Part shown: piece by piece, positions 23,801 to 35,554 of the stretch
Layout of the letters: each line of letters begins with the position of its first letter
Position numbering within the stretch: position 1 is the first letter of the stretch
Notes under the pieces: generated by a model
Seen by the model: only the letters and a program-made list of their open reading frames with translations
Told to the model about the DNA's origin: nothing
Database searches by the model: none
Position numbers and translations under genes: made by a program
DNA from: Eutypella sp. D-1
Taxonomy: Eukaryota > Ascomycota > Sordariomycetes > Xylariales > Diatrypaceae
Assembly (NCBI GenBank): GCA_023313575.1
Contig: JAJTTP010000004.1
Location: forward strand, 434,001-498,000
Length of the DNA stretch: 64,000 bases
Direction of reading: 5' to 3'

Positions 23801-26650
23801 ACGGGGATGCTCTCTGGCAAAAACAAAGAAGTCACGCAAACATGGCACAATATGTACATGCATACTTTTCTTCTACCTTCCCTTACAGGCTGGGCAGCTA
23901 TACACGTGGGATGTTTTCTCGAGGCTGTTTCATCACTCCGCCTATAGGGACTGGCGCAGCAAAAATTCGCTACGTATGTACGTTACGTAAGGCAGGTAGG
24001 TAAACGTACGTGTGGATGGAGCGGGCTCCCGCCCCCGGGGTTTGAGTGAGAAAAACCCCTCCCCCGACGTCCGCACTGCGATATTTTGTTAGGTGTAGTA
24101 AGCGCCCGACCCTTCTCTCTCTCTCCAGGGCCATGTTATGTGAGGTGCGTTCCAGTGAGTAACGCGACATGTGTAATCAATTAACCCACCTACCTACCAT
24201 CGCAGCAGCGGCTCTTAGGGAACTCCGGGATTAGGTTAGAGCCAAAGTAACCAACCGGGTTGCATGCATGCTCGGCGGCAGCGGCAATGAACCATGTCTA
24301 TCATGCATCGAAATGCAACGGGACACCCGTCCCTGTGCTGTTGTCTCTATTGGCTGGTACCTGTTGAGTGCTACTAAGTGTCAGAGTAGGTATGTGAAAC
24401 CTTGTAAGCCCGACGACCATTGATTTGACCCGAAACATCGACTTTTCTTGCCCTGGGCTAAATACAACATAGGTGCCGCATACCTACCTACCTTGCCTGC
24501 CTACTATGGTATTTGCATTCTTCCATGTTGCAAGGGATGTGGGAGGCCAATGGGGGTCCGCCGCCCGCCACTCACGGGTTATCCATATTAGTCACTCAAC
24601 GACAGCCCTAGGAGGGCGAACAAGCCAAGAATCCACACAGCACAGCCACATTGGCCTCCCGGCAACCACCGACCCCCAAGGGGCGGGAGGTTTCAAGGAC
24701 ACGCCGACTCCGTTCGGTTGGGTTGCACGGGAAATTCATACGTATCAGCTGTAAGGACCCGGGGATTCGGAAATTTTCTTGTCTTGCAAAATTTTTTCCC
24801 CCTTTTTCTTTCTCGAGAGGCTTACTTGCATGCGGTGGCTGACTGACTGCATGCAGGCCGGGAGGTTGCTCCGGCGTACAATGCTCAGTATATTACCTGC
24901 ACCCAAGGACGTGGAACAACCTTATGCCCGCGTATGTTTCTCTGTAGATAGTTTTTGATGTCTAGTAACTACGTGTATAATTAATTGTACGTTCCAGACA
25001 AGGAAAATAAGAAGAAAAAAAGATCGACTTTTACTCTCCGCCCTTGGCTGCCTGGCCCAAAGTCGAGCTATCAAGGTAATGTAAGCCTTGCTTATTTGCA
25101 CGACCATGGCACTGCCGCCAGCCTTGTTCCTCCCTTTCCTCCCTCCTTACCTACCTAGGTAAGTAGGTATGTGAGCAACATAGACAGATAACAAACATCG
25201 ATATACGTAAATATTCCCCTCTCAAAGCAGAATTTCGAATCTCATGGCCCCCGGTCGCGGTGTAGACCAGAGACACCAAGCAGTCGCCAGTTGCCTCCGT
25301 ACACAACAACTGAACTATTTAGAAATTACTGCTGTCTGTACCTTACGCGGGCTCAAGCTGAGCCAGATCAGACGAAACCGAAACCGGGAGGCGTTGTGTA
25401 ATACATCAGGTAGAGTACATGCCTAGTTAATTACGAATACGGCTGAAGCCGAGCCCGTTGGCATTACACGCCCGATATCAGCTCAGACGCGTAGAGAACG
25501 AAGGCGCGGCGGCTCAACTCTTCTCACTTCTCTTCCCTTCTCAGCCTCGCTCTCCTATGGCTTCTGTTCCTGATGAATAAAGGAAGGGAGTTGGCTCCCA
25601 GCTTGTCGCCAACAGGAGCTGGCGAAAGCGTAGAAAAAAAGAAGGGACCTTTTCAGATGGACGACATTGCTTAAAGTTGGGGGATAACAGCAAAGTAACC
25701 CGGACACTATTTAACTACCACGTCTACTACTCACTCAAGTGCTGCTACGGCAGTATACACGAGGGGTAAAGGGGGGGCGTAACCGAATTCGTCTCCTTGT
25801 CCCAGCCGCGACACCGATCTTGAGCTGAACTGAGCTGAACTGAGCTGAACAAAGAAAAGGAAGTGTGCTGGGGGGAGTTGGGGGGGGGGGGGGGCATATA
25901 GCATCGTGGGAACAACCCAGGAGCTAGGTCATAACTGGAAACGGTCGGTAGGGAGGGGAGGGGAGGGGAGGGGGGGGCGATAAAACTTATGCATCGCCAC
26001 TCGTCAATTTCCAACAGCAGATAGATGTCACGACAACCGCGATCTTGAGATGGGGAAAAGGGGGGGAAGGAACACAATCTTGGAACAGGCAACAACATAT
26101 GTGTATAGATACCCAGGTTAGGATAGGTAGATAGCCCCCCCTCCCCCCTCCCCCCCCCCCCAAGTCCGAGTCTCGATCTTAATGTACTGTGGTCCCGCGT
26201 AACACGAAGCGTCGCGTCGCTTCGAGAAACCCACGTGGCGGCGTGGGAAGGCGGAGGCTCAGCCTGCCTCGCGGCGCATCGCATCGCAGGGTAACTAACG
26301 TGGACCCGACAGCTCGGGTTCAGCCGCCTACCTTACACACATACACACATGTATACGCGGCGCAGGCGCGTGCCAAAAGAAACGGCTTGCGCAAAACGCC
26401 GACGACGATACATACGTATGGTTTGACGAAGCAAGTAGCGAATTGTCGTCCCCCTTCCCCTCCTCCCCCGACCCACACCCCGGCTTCTCTTACCAGTGTA
26501 TGTATTTTAAGGAGGATATGCCGAGGGTCTTATTTTTTTTTTCGTTTCTATTTGTTTGCTTAAAATTTCTTTAAAAATAATTATTGCCTATCAACCAGCC
26601 TTGAAGCTCATTAATTCCTGTATGCTTTAACGCAGGGCTCGGCTAGGGCA

Positions 26651-26702
26651 GATAGATAGATATGTAGATATGTAGATAGATATGTAGAGATAGATAGATG
26701 AT
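26651..26702 (+). repeat. GATA/TAGA-rich imperfect microsatellite
   Basis: GATAGATA units interrupted by TATGTA variants over about 50 bases. Confidence 0.8.
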
Positions 26703-27375
26703 CACCTGAGAGGGAGGATATGGATATACGGGACATAAGTCAAACCCGGTTGTGCGTGACGCGTTTGCATTCATTCATTCATTTATTCATTCGTCGGGCA
26801 CGCACGTCCGCACCGCGCTTAGGACTAGGAAGCGGCGGGGACGCGGCGTTGCTGGAAGGTATATTATATATACAGAATGGCAGGGAGGTAAGGGGGGCGG
26901 ATATAGTTATATATATATTACACGTAGGCGGTAGATACACTCCGAACGGCGTGGCGGGCAGGCCCCACAGCTTTCGATATAGCCAGGCGGCGCGGGGCCG
27001 TGAGGACGGTAGGCCAGAGCCGGAGCGACTAAAACCGGCCCGGGCACGGATGTTCACCCACTATACTACACTACACTTCATTCACATGACATGGCACACC
27101 CGGCTCATCTCGGAAGGTACCCGGGGTGGGGTTCGGGGTAAGAAGTTACTTCCCCCACCTCACAACATGCTAGTGACGGGAAAATGAGGACCGGGGGTGA
27201 GCTTTTTCTCTCTAAGGACCCTCAGTTTTGGGATACGAAGTAGAAAAGGGCGCGCATAGGATATCCATACGCCGGCAGCATGAATGAACCACACCACCGC
27301 ACCGCTCTCAAGACCCGAATTGCAGCAGTGCGTACGAAGCAGGAGCAAGGCACAAGTCCCGTCCCAGGAGAGAGA

Positions 27376-29010
27376 TCACCGGATCTCGATGGCGAGCTTC
27401 CGAACGAGGGCGTCGCTGACGTTGGCGTGCAGGACGTTGGTCTCGTGGTTGGTCAGGTTGCGCTCGAGGCTGCGGTAGTTGATGCGGTAGCACAGACTGC
27501 GGCGGCCAGTGGACGGGTGGGTGAAGGCGTCGACGAGGCGGACGTCCTCGACGACGTCGCCCGCGACCGCGCGCACCGTCTCCATGAAGTCGTTCTCGTG
27601 GAAGGCGGCGTCGGCGGCGGCGGCCCCTTCCTCTTCCGCGGCGGGGCTAGGCAGCCAGAAGGAGACGTCCTTGTAGCAAGGGGGGTGGCGGGAAAAGGGG
27701 ACGAAGCGGCGCATCCGGGAGAGGTCATCGGAGACGCCGCGGAACTGGTCGGAGAAGCGGTTGTCGCGCGACCAGAAGAGGCGGATGTCCGGGATCTGGA
27801 ACATCAGCATGGCGAGGCGGTCGAGGCCGACGCCGAAGGCCCAGCCCCGCTGCTGCGGCCACCCGGCGTTGACGTACAGCGACTGCTGCACGACGCCGCA
27901 CCCTAGTACCTCGAGCCACGATCCTTCCCAGAATACCTCCAGCTCCCATGACGGGCTCGTGAACGGGAAGTACGCCTCTACCCAGCGCACCTGGAGCGGC
28001 TCGGCGTCCTGTTCCTGCGCCTGCGCCGCCTCGGAGGCGCGGGATTCTCCGGTGGTGGTGGCGGCGGCGGGGTCCTGCGAGCGCCGCGCCGCGGCCCTGG
28101 CGTGCGAGAAGATCTCGACGACCATCAGCTCGAGCGAGCGCTTGAGGTGCGCGCCTATGGCCTCGACCTCGGCGGGAGTGTGGTATTCGGACTGCAGGGG
28201 GTTACGGTCGGGGTGGAAGGGCGGGTTAGGGTCGTGGACCTCGAGTCCCAGGGGCTTCGGGAGTTTTTCTAAGTCCGACCAGACCTGATCCGCGACATCG
28301 TCCACCGTCGCAGTCGCAGTCTTAGTCTTTTGGCGCTCCCACGACCGGGCTCCCTCCATCTGGTGGAAAATGGGATAGTGGCTCCGATCGACCTCATCGC
28401 GGCGGTAAACGTCGGCGCTGATGAGGTAGCCGGGGCTCAGGTTGGCGCGGAAAGTGTCGGCCTGGTGGGCGCTGGTGTGGGTGCGGAGCAGAGTGGAGGA
28501 GTTGAGGTAATACGTGTCCGACTTGGCGCGGCCGGGGTGGTCGGCGGGGAATCCTAGCGAGTCGAAGTTTTGCCCCGTGGAGACGACGGGATTGAGCGGC
28601 GTGTGATAGCGGTAGGTGGGCGGGGGAAACACGGACTCGATGATTTGCCGGGTGATGGAGAGAGGATGGTCTTTCTGTAAATGTAGTCGTCGCGGGAGCT
28701 TGTCGAGGATGTTCTGCGAGAGGTTATACCACGGATCCTTCGTGTACTTGATATTGTCGACGAGGGCATATTCCAGTTCACGCCGGTTTGGGGGTTTCGA
28801 TGATGTAGCAGCTTGTTCTTCTTTTTGTTTTGGAGGTGGTGGGGATGCCGATGTCGATGAACTTCGATGTATTATTATCCGTTGTTGGTTCAGACAGGAT
28901 GATAATGATATATTTTTAGGGATACGAGCTGCTCTGGAAAAGGAGGACACACCCTTCCACCTTCCTCCTACGCAGCTGTACGCTGCTGCATTGAACCGGG
29001 TTGCCCACAT
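27376..29010 (-). CDS. MSF1: Phenylalanyl-tRNA synthetase, mitochondrial
   Basis: Single-chain class II synthetase that charges mitochondrial tRNA-Phe. Single exon, 544 residues from the ATG at 29010. The frame is open further upstream to 29223, but the 29010 Met is followed by an Arg/Ser-rich, acid-free mitochondrial presequence (about residues 1-50), so it is the better start. Visible elements are LNSSTLLRTHTSAHQ (substrate binding), the class II motif 2 region FHQMEGARSWE, the AYFPFTSPSWELEV strand, motif 3 GWAFGVGLDRLAMLMF, and a C-terminal ferredoxin-fold anticodon-binding domain beginning near FSRHPPCYKDVSFW. An Ala/Gln/Glu-rich low-complexity insert (RRSQDPAAATTTGES region) interrupts the catalytic domain. 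It is transcribed divergently from the DIC1-type gene. Confidence 0.95.
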   Translation of the reverse strand: MWATRFNAAAYSCVGGRWKGVSSFSRAARIPKNISLSSCLNQQRIIIHRSSSTSASPPPPKQKEEQAATSSKPPNRRELEYALVDNIKYTKDPWYNLSQNILDKLPRRLHLQKDHPLSITRQIIESVFPPPTYRYHTPLNPVVSTGQNFDSLGFPADHPGRAKSDTYYLNSSTLLRTHTSAHQADTFRANLSPGYLISADVYRRDEVDRSHYPIFHQMEGARSWERQKTKTATATVDDVADQVWSDLEKLPKPLGLEVHDPNPPFHPDRNPLQSEYHTPAEVEAIGAHLKRSLELMVVEIFSHARAAARRSQDPAAATTTGESRASEAAQAQEQDAEPLQVRWVEAYFPFTSPSWELEVFWEGSWLEVLGCGVVQQSLYVNAGWPQQRGWAFGVGLDRLAMLMFQIPDIRLFWSRDNRFSDQFRGVSDDLSRMRRFVPFSRHPPCYKDVSFWLPSPAAEEEGAAAADAAFHENDFMETVRAVAGDVVEDVRLVDAFTHPSTGRRSLCYRINYRSLERNLTNHETNVLHANVSDALVRKLAIEIR

Positions 29011-30139
29011 GTTACCGTGGAATGCCGGTGGTGAAGGCTGCGATCTATCTATCGCGACATTGAAAATGCTTATTGAAAATGAGGCCCCTCCAAAAATGAA
29101 TTTTTTGATCGCTTGCACCTGCACCCACTCAAAATTTTGGGCGCTGTAGTGCACACGCCCAGGTGGGGGATCCCTGCATGTAAAGGTATCTTGGATGTAC
29201 ATCGCAGACCAATAATAGCACATCGGTACCTATTGACTACTAGCAAAAAGCCTGGGCCAACTGACCAATTAAAGGCTGGAATTACCCATCAGAGGTCCCT
29301 GCCCAGTAAAATGGGCACTGAGTGAGATGTAAGTTGATCTCCCGTTCAAGGTACGACATACTGGTATGTTTACTTTTTCCACTGCACACACTAATCCCTA
29401 TAATGTTACGTTAGGCTTGCGCTTCTTGCAGCGCTTCTACTATTCGGGTTACCTAATCGGTTAGAAGCGGCCGGTTATGATAAATATGAACGAGCCAATT
29501 AAGGAGTTTGAAAGGGGGAGGGGGGAAAGGGACCGTCCCGATACCGCGGGTTAAAAAATATTAAAAGCCAAAAAAGGGTCCCTTGAGCGATGACGAGAAC
29601 AACCCGCTAGAAAAATTATTACCGGCGCTACACGCACCATCCCCAAACCCACCGAACCTTGACTTCGGAGCAAGCCAGTCAGTCAGTGAGTGAGTGGCGT
29701 TTGCATATACTGCCTGCCTTCTTCTTGCCCTCTTCGTTCTTTCGTAAGAGACATAGAGAGAGATTGGGACGGCAATTGATTTTTTATTATTTAAATCAAT
29801 TGACTTCTCTCAGTCGTTGTGGTTCGCTGCCCTTGGTTTTCTTCCCCTTTTCAATTTCTGGGAATCTTTCGTCTGTTATCTATGGACGACGTCGTTATTG
29901 CGTGCTATCGTGACGACCTTCGCCCCCCTCTCCCTCCACACCCACAAATCTCGACGACCCCGACCCCTGCGAAACCACTGCTCCGGTAACCAGATAACCC
30001 CAAATTGAAGGGCAGTGCAGTGCAGGTGCAGGCGCAGGTGCAGCAGCATAGGCATGCTCCGATAAGAAGGGCGTCGAACCGAGTTGACGTACCGATAATC
30101 CCTTTACCCCCCTCCCTTCCTTTTTCGTTTCCCCCAGCA
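29011..30139. other. Shared divergent promoter of MSF1 and DIC1-type genes
   Basis: A 1.1-kb spacer between two divergent mitochondrial genes. The last bases before the DIC1 start (TTTCGTTTCCCCCAG, then CA and ATG) look like a splice acceptor, so the DIC1 leader may contain a 5' UTR intron. No gene is supported. Confidence 0.45.
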
Positions 30140-31428
30140 ATGAGTTCCGTGCCGATGCCCGAGCCGAGTCCTAAAGAGCCGCCGGTCCAGGCGGCCCCGG
30201 TGTCGGCCCGGGGCCCCGGTCCCGCCGCCGCTACGAAGGAGAAGAAGGCCGTCCTCAAGCCTATATCCTATCCCTTCTGGTTCGGCGGCACGGCCAGCAG
30301 TATGGCCGCCTGCGTTACGCACCCGCTTGATCTCGGTACGTTGAAATAGCTCGCAATATATCTATCCACGTCCCACCTTTTATGCCGCCGCCTCGGTGGT
30401 TCTGCCAAATGGCCCCGCCTCCCACCCCCCTCACAACAGTCTCCGGAAACACACACACACATATACCAGAACGCACCTTCTCGGACATTCCAGCTAACCA
30501 CCACCGCCCCCCACCTACAGTCAAAGTGCGCCTACAGCTGCGTAGCGGCGACGCGCCGCGGAACATGAGCGGGACCTTCGTGCACATCGTGCGGAACGAG
30601 GGGGTGCGGGGTCTATACAGCGGACTGACAGCGTCGCTGCTGCGACAAATGACGTACTCAACGGTGCGATTCGGGGCATACGAGGAAGTAAAGCGGCGGT
30701 TGACGCCCGAGGGCACGAAACCATCTCTGCCGCTCCTAATCGCGATCTCCTCGGTATCAGGCGCGCTAGGCGGATTATCCGGCAACGCGGCCGACGTGAC
30801 CAACGTGCGCATGCAGCAGGACGCCGCGTTACCTGCCGGGAGAAAATTCGGGTACAGGAATGGTCTGCACGGGATGTGGCGCATGTTCGCGGACGAGGGG
30901 GCGCGCAGCTGGTTCCGCGGCGTCGGCGCGAATAGTATGCGCGCGGCGCTGATGAATGCCAGTCAGCTGGCGTCGTACGATACTTTCAAGGCGTTCCTGA
31001 TGGCGACGACGCCGCTGGGTGATACTACTGCCACGCACTTCGCGTCTTCCCTGCTCGCTGGTTTTGTGGCTACGACTGTCTGCTCCCCCGTTGACGTCAT
31101 CAAGAGCCGCGTCATGAGCGCCTCCCACTCCCAGGGCATCGGTCGTCTGCTCGCGGATATCTATGCCAAGGAGGGCGTTTCTTGGATGTTCAGGGGTTGG
31201 GTCCCGGCTTTCCTGAGATTAGGACCGTGAGTTTTCTCCCCTCTTTCCCTTGTTTCCCCTCCCCCCCCCGCTTGCTTCCCTGCGTCCCCTCTTCAGGTCC
31301 GCCTCTGCCAAATCGGGCCCATGAACTAACATGCAATGCGTCACAGGCAAACGATCTGCACGTTCCTGTTCCTAGAGGCCCACAGGAAGACCTATAGAAG
31401 GATCATGGGCATAGACAACACCGCCTAA
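30140..31428 (+). CDS. DIC1: Mitochondrial dicarboxylate carrier (SLC25 family)
   Basis: Inner-membrane exchanger of malate/succinate for phosphate. Exons 30140-30335, 30521-31226 and 31347-31428 give 327 residues; donors are GTACGT and GTGAGT, with GCTAAC and AACTAAC branch sites. The three carrier signatures are PLDLVKVRLQ (spanning the first intron), GNAADVTNVRMQQD (the usual Pro replaced by Ala, as in dicarboxylate carriers with a variant second repeat) and SPVDVIKSRVM. The third exon supplies the conserved end QTICTFLFLEAHRK, which confirms the splice. The Pro/Ala-rich N-terminal extension of about 40 residues is longer than in yeast. The frame stays open upstream to 30005, but the 30140 ATG is the first one consistent with family length. 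Confidence 0.9.
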
Positions 31429-33328
31429 AGCTAAAGTGATTGCGGCGCGGTTCTCTCGATATCAGCCCATCCTCCTCGCCTTGGAGAAGGAAGGCCGCCG
31501 GGGCGCGGAATTCGACGATGACCCATCATTTACATTGCTACTGTTAGACTTGGGGGGATTGGGGTGTGGGCGAGGGAAAAAACTGGTCGACTATTCCGCC
31601 TGTTTCTCCCCCCGGGCGGCCTTCTTAAGCTCGAGCTTTCAAAACCGCCTAGCCTAGCCTAGCCTAGCCGCCTCTGAAGCCCTTCTTGTCTGCTGAGAGA
31701 GGACGGATGAGGCAGGCGAAGAGAGCGGGCCTCTAATAAACCCCCTGGCCCCTCCGGCTCCCCCCCCTCCCCCACACTATATATTATAGACACTCATCCG
31801 AAAAGAAGAAAGATCCTAAGGATACCAAAAATTGGCGTCCTTTTAATCCATTTTGGATAAATATACATAAATACATACATACACATACGTACTACACTAC
31901 AGAATACCACATTACACACTGCACACTACACACTACACAGAGTCATAAAGACAGAAAAAAACACACCCGGAAAGCATCAGGGCAAACGGCGTTCACGGGT
32001 ACTGCGTAGCGGGAAACCAACAGACCGACAATAAAGGAAGGAAGGAAGGAAGGGAGCGGAGTTCGCAGACGGGGAAGACCCAGTCAGCGGGCTGGAAGGA
32101 AGAAACAGCTTCATCTGATAGGTCTCGCGCCCACCCACCGAAGTCAAATCAAGTCTATACATTACACATCGTTTACAATAGACACATGTACATCCCCGGG
32201 CTTGAACCCTCTTCCCCCTTTTTTTGTCTTCGGGGGATGTGTGTATGCATTGTGTTTTATTTATTACATAGACACAGAGAGAGAGAGAGGGAGACTTGAG
32301 CAGTGCCGGGTTTGTATTTATTTATTTGCATGAATACTTATTTATAGACCAGAGCAGATCAGAGCAGGGCAGAACCATTGGCATTAATTGGCATTGAGTG
32401 ATATTAAATATCCAACCCCTTCTTCCCCCCCCCTTTTCGGGAAGGGGAGGGGGACGGCAGATTCGTAGCTAGAGGAGACGTTAGAACGGAACACCCGAGC
32501 AACGGCCATGCCATGCGATGCCATGCTGAGTTAACCCGCCATGAGGCATGTGACAGATAGGATGGGAACTATCTATCTATCTATCGATCTATGCCCGTGA
32601 TGCCAGCTGTGACCGTGACGTCACGGTTTGACTGGATTAGATTGTCCCTGTTTAACTGATTTGCTTTTTTGCAAAGCCGTCTAAGGTTTCTTTCATTTCT
32701 TTCTTTCTTTCTTGCCCTTCCTTCCTCTGCAGTTTGCCTTGCCGTTAGTTTGGAGGGAGAAGAAAACTAACTACTAGCCAAACCAAACAATCTCTCTCGA
32801 ATCTTTATTGCCAACCCCCCTCTACCAGACCAGACCAGACAAGCAAACCCAAAAAAGGGGGGGGGGGGAGTGTGGAAACCCCGTAACTGATATAACCTGC
32901 CCTCCTATGATCCAGGTGTTTGCTCATGTCGGTTGCTCTGGAAGGGGGGAAGAGAGTGAGGGGGGAAAAAATAAAAAAATGAAACACTGCCATTGTTACG
33001 CCGATTGAAATTTGGGAAAACAACTATTGCCCTTTTTCTTTGCCAGATATCCCCGGGAACTCCGTAAAATTCTCTCTTCCTCATTTCATCGCCGCCCCCA
33101 TTCCTCCTTTCTTGCCCCCCCCCCGCCCCTCCCCCCTCGGTTTCGTCGTTAGATGTTGGAGTTTTGTTGGAAGAAGTCGGCGGTAGTCGTGATGGTTGGT
33201 TGTAGTAGTGGTAGTACATGCTAGGCGGTTCGGATATAGTCGCGAGTGGTGGGGGCGAAGTCCATATCACGGTGATTACGATACGTATTCATCGATTTGT
33301 AGTTCCCTTGGTACTCACTCACACTCCC
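31429..33328. other. Intergenic region between convergent DIC1 and RPB3 genes
   Basis: No gene is supported. It contains AAGG repeats (32036-32053), C/T-rich and poly-G/poly-C tracts (about 32860, 33117) and 3' flanking sequence of both genes. Confidence 0.45.
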
Positions 33329-34546
33329 TTAGCTCCAGCCGCCGGAACCGGAGTTACCGTAGGGGGTCGTGCCGTAGGCGGTGGCGGCGCCACCCCAGGA
33401 GCTGGCGGCGCCGGGGTTGCCGTAGGGGGTGGTGTAGCCCTCGGCCTGCCAGCCGGCGGCGGCGGCGCCGTCCATGTCTGGGCTGCGGGGGCCCTCGTAC
33501 TCGCCGGCCATGGTGGCGTCGTTCTCGCCGAGGCCGTGGATCAGCGCCGCCAGCTTCCGCTGCAGCTCCTTGATGCCCTCCTGGATGATCGCGTCCGGCT
33601 CTAGGTTGCCCGCGCTCTCCACCTGGAAGTAGAACCGCGACGGCTCCGCGTCGTAGTCGAACGGCTCGCCCTCCGCCGGCGGGTCCTCCCACGCCGCGTA
33701 CTCGCTCTTGGGCCTGGGGTTGGGTCTGTCTGTTAGCTTTCTTTCTCTCCCCCCTACTTCTTGGGATGTTCATCCATCCCATCGAATTTTTTGGTTCTTT
33801 TAATACTGACCATTCTGCCTCCGGATCGTTCTCGTACCACAGGTCGAGGTGGCGCAGCTTGTTGTGGGGGTCGTATTCGAAGCCGACGGCGGCGGTGGGC
33901 GCCCACTTGGCATGCTCCTTGGCGATGCCCTTCTTGGCGATGCATGTGAGCTTGAGCTCCTGGTCCTTCCGCAGCTTGCAGATGAGGGAGCCCTGGCCGT
34001 CGGGGTCGGTGATGACGGGGTTGCCGATGACGTTGCTGGGGCGGTCGTGGCCGACGATGAGATCGCGGGCGAAGACCTTCATGACTTCGTCGGAGGTGCA
34101 GCGGGCGTGCAGGGTCAGGGTGACGCTGCAGCGACCACAGTATTGGTCACAGTCACAGTCGCGAGAGTAGTTCATCTGGTCGATCTCACGGGAATCGAGG
34201 GGGATCAGGCCGAGGCGGTGGGCGATGAACTCGTCGGCGAGGACGGACGTGTTGGCTTCGATCTCGACCAGGTCGATGGCGACGGTGGGCACCTCGGCCT
34301 GGATGACGCGGCGCAGGGAGTTCGCGAAGGACAGGTCGACATTGCTCAGTTCGAAGTTCACGTGTGTGCTATCGGCCTGTTCCATAGAGGATACTTTCAG
34401 TCAATCATCGGGAACAGAGAAAAAGAAGGAAGTAGGATGGGAGGAGGGGGTTCATCGACATCGCATCACGTATCACGTACAGCTGAGATCTTGACTTGCG
34501 GACCCATGGACTCGCCGTCCATCATCATGGGATCGTACTGATCCAT
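33329..34546 (-). CDS. RPB3: DNA-directed RNA polymerase II subunit RPB3
   Basis: Core assembly subunit of RNA polymerase II (alpha-like, pairs with RPB11). Exons 34546-34481, 34376-33811 and 33713-33329 give 338 residues. Joins are GTACGT and GTCAGT donors and a GCTAAC branch; the second join restores [16 protein letters not shown]. The N-terminus [13 protein letters not shown] is family-like. The alpha-motif [20 protein letters not shown] and the four zinc-binding cysteines at 96, 98, 102 and 105 ([12 protein letters not shown]) are intact. The C-terminal tail is Gly/Tyr/Thr-rich with repeated TTPYGN units, a fungal feature outside the conserved core. Without the first exon the frame would start at an internal Met, so the 22-residue exon matters for annotation. 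Confidence 0.96.
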
Positions 34547-35554
34547 CCTGGTCACCAGGTGCAGTGTAGAAACACTGCGCGCACGAAGGAATAGGAAAGT
34601 TTCGTGATAGCTGGTCGGATCAATCAATATAAATGAGGTAAACCCGTAAGATCCTGCGATAGGGAAGTTGATCGGGGAAAAAGCGCAGAATTTGCGTATG
34701 GAGGGAGGTATAGGCGAATGTACGGATTAGTATTAAGAACCCCGGGGAGTTGATGAAAGATGATGAAAGATAAAAGAAAGGAATTGACCACAGGGCTGTG
34801 ACTTCAGAAGTTACGGTCGGTAGGTCGCGCGCCTTTGGAGCTTTACACATTGAGTCGGTACAATTACATAAGTATCGAGGTACTGATGTACCTACCTAGG
34901 TAGGTAACTTTGGCAGTTTGCTGCACTACATACATATATATGTATATAAGTACCTAGGCAGGGATGGCGCCACTTGCAGGGGATGTTATCGAGGGTCTAT
35001 GTACATATATACCTCTGTAGTTAGTATCGATAACTGATTAGTGCATATTGCTCCGATTAGACCGATATGCAACAACAAAGAATTCCGAGGCACACGACCT
35101 ACGTAAAGAGACTTTACTGATGAGTTGGTTCCCTTTATTGGAATTTCTAGACAATGAGAAAATCTATCTTTACTCTGAATAGAGGGCAGCAATGAAGCAT
35201 TGAAATATATCAAATTTACCATGGGCTTCAGGAATAATTTCAGGTTTATCTATCGAGCATATTATGGGTAGGTAGTTATCATGGAAAGTACAATAGGGAA
35301 GAGGTCGACTGTGGGGCTATCTAAATGCCGCTTGTATATGCGCTAACCAATCATAGCTTAGACTAGTACCAATGTTGCCTCTTAAGTGGAAGCTTGAATC
35401 TAGAAAAGGCAAAAAAAAAAAGTTTACCCAATATCAAGATCACACTCAATCTCTACCTGCACTACAACTTGTTACTTACACTTTTAGACCATTGCAAGCG
35501 TTTTCAACACAGCGTATTCCAGAAATTCTTTGTTGCAAGAGATAATCCTCCATA
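34547..35554. other. Divergent intergenic region between RPB3 and RRG9 genes
   Basis: About 1 kb holding both promoters. It contains an 18-bp perfect palindrome (34889-34906) and poly-A (35410-35421). No gene is supported. Confidence 0.45.
34889..34906. repeat. 18-bp CCTAGG-centred palindrome
   Basis: TACCTACCTAGGTAGGTA reads identically on both strands. Shorter relatives recur in other intergenic regions of the window. Confidence 0.9.

Larger units (their letters stand above)
20586..27375. other. 6.8-kb gene-poor intergenic region
   Basis: No complete gene could be supported on either strand. It holds the calcipressin promoter (GA- and TTG-rich), numerous simple repeats (TTG run near 20767, AGTC run 23772-23800, GATA/TAGA run 26651-26702, CATT run about 26770-26792), G and C tracts (25880-25893, 25947-25978, 26137-26160) and short CCTAGG-centred palindromes. 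Frames of 60-180 codons lack codon structure or family motifs. One possible exon at 22218-22475 is listed separately. Confidence 0.45.

Noticed and set aside
25745..26284. 179-codon minus-strand frame in the gene desert
   Set aside because: Built from C/T-rich low-complexity tracts (Pro/Ser runs) and simple repeats; no family resemblance.
27280..27906. 208-codon plus-strand frame opposite the PheRS gene
   Set aside because: Antisense shadow of a GC-rich exon with anticodon-binding and motif 3 residues on the true strand.
29010..29223. Upstream in-frame start for the PheRS gene (71 extra residues)
   Set aside because: The extra residues lack presequence character, whereas Met at 29010 begins a typical mitochondrial presequence.
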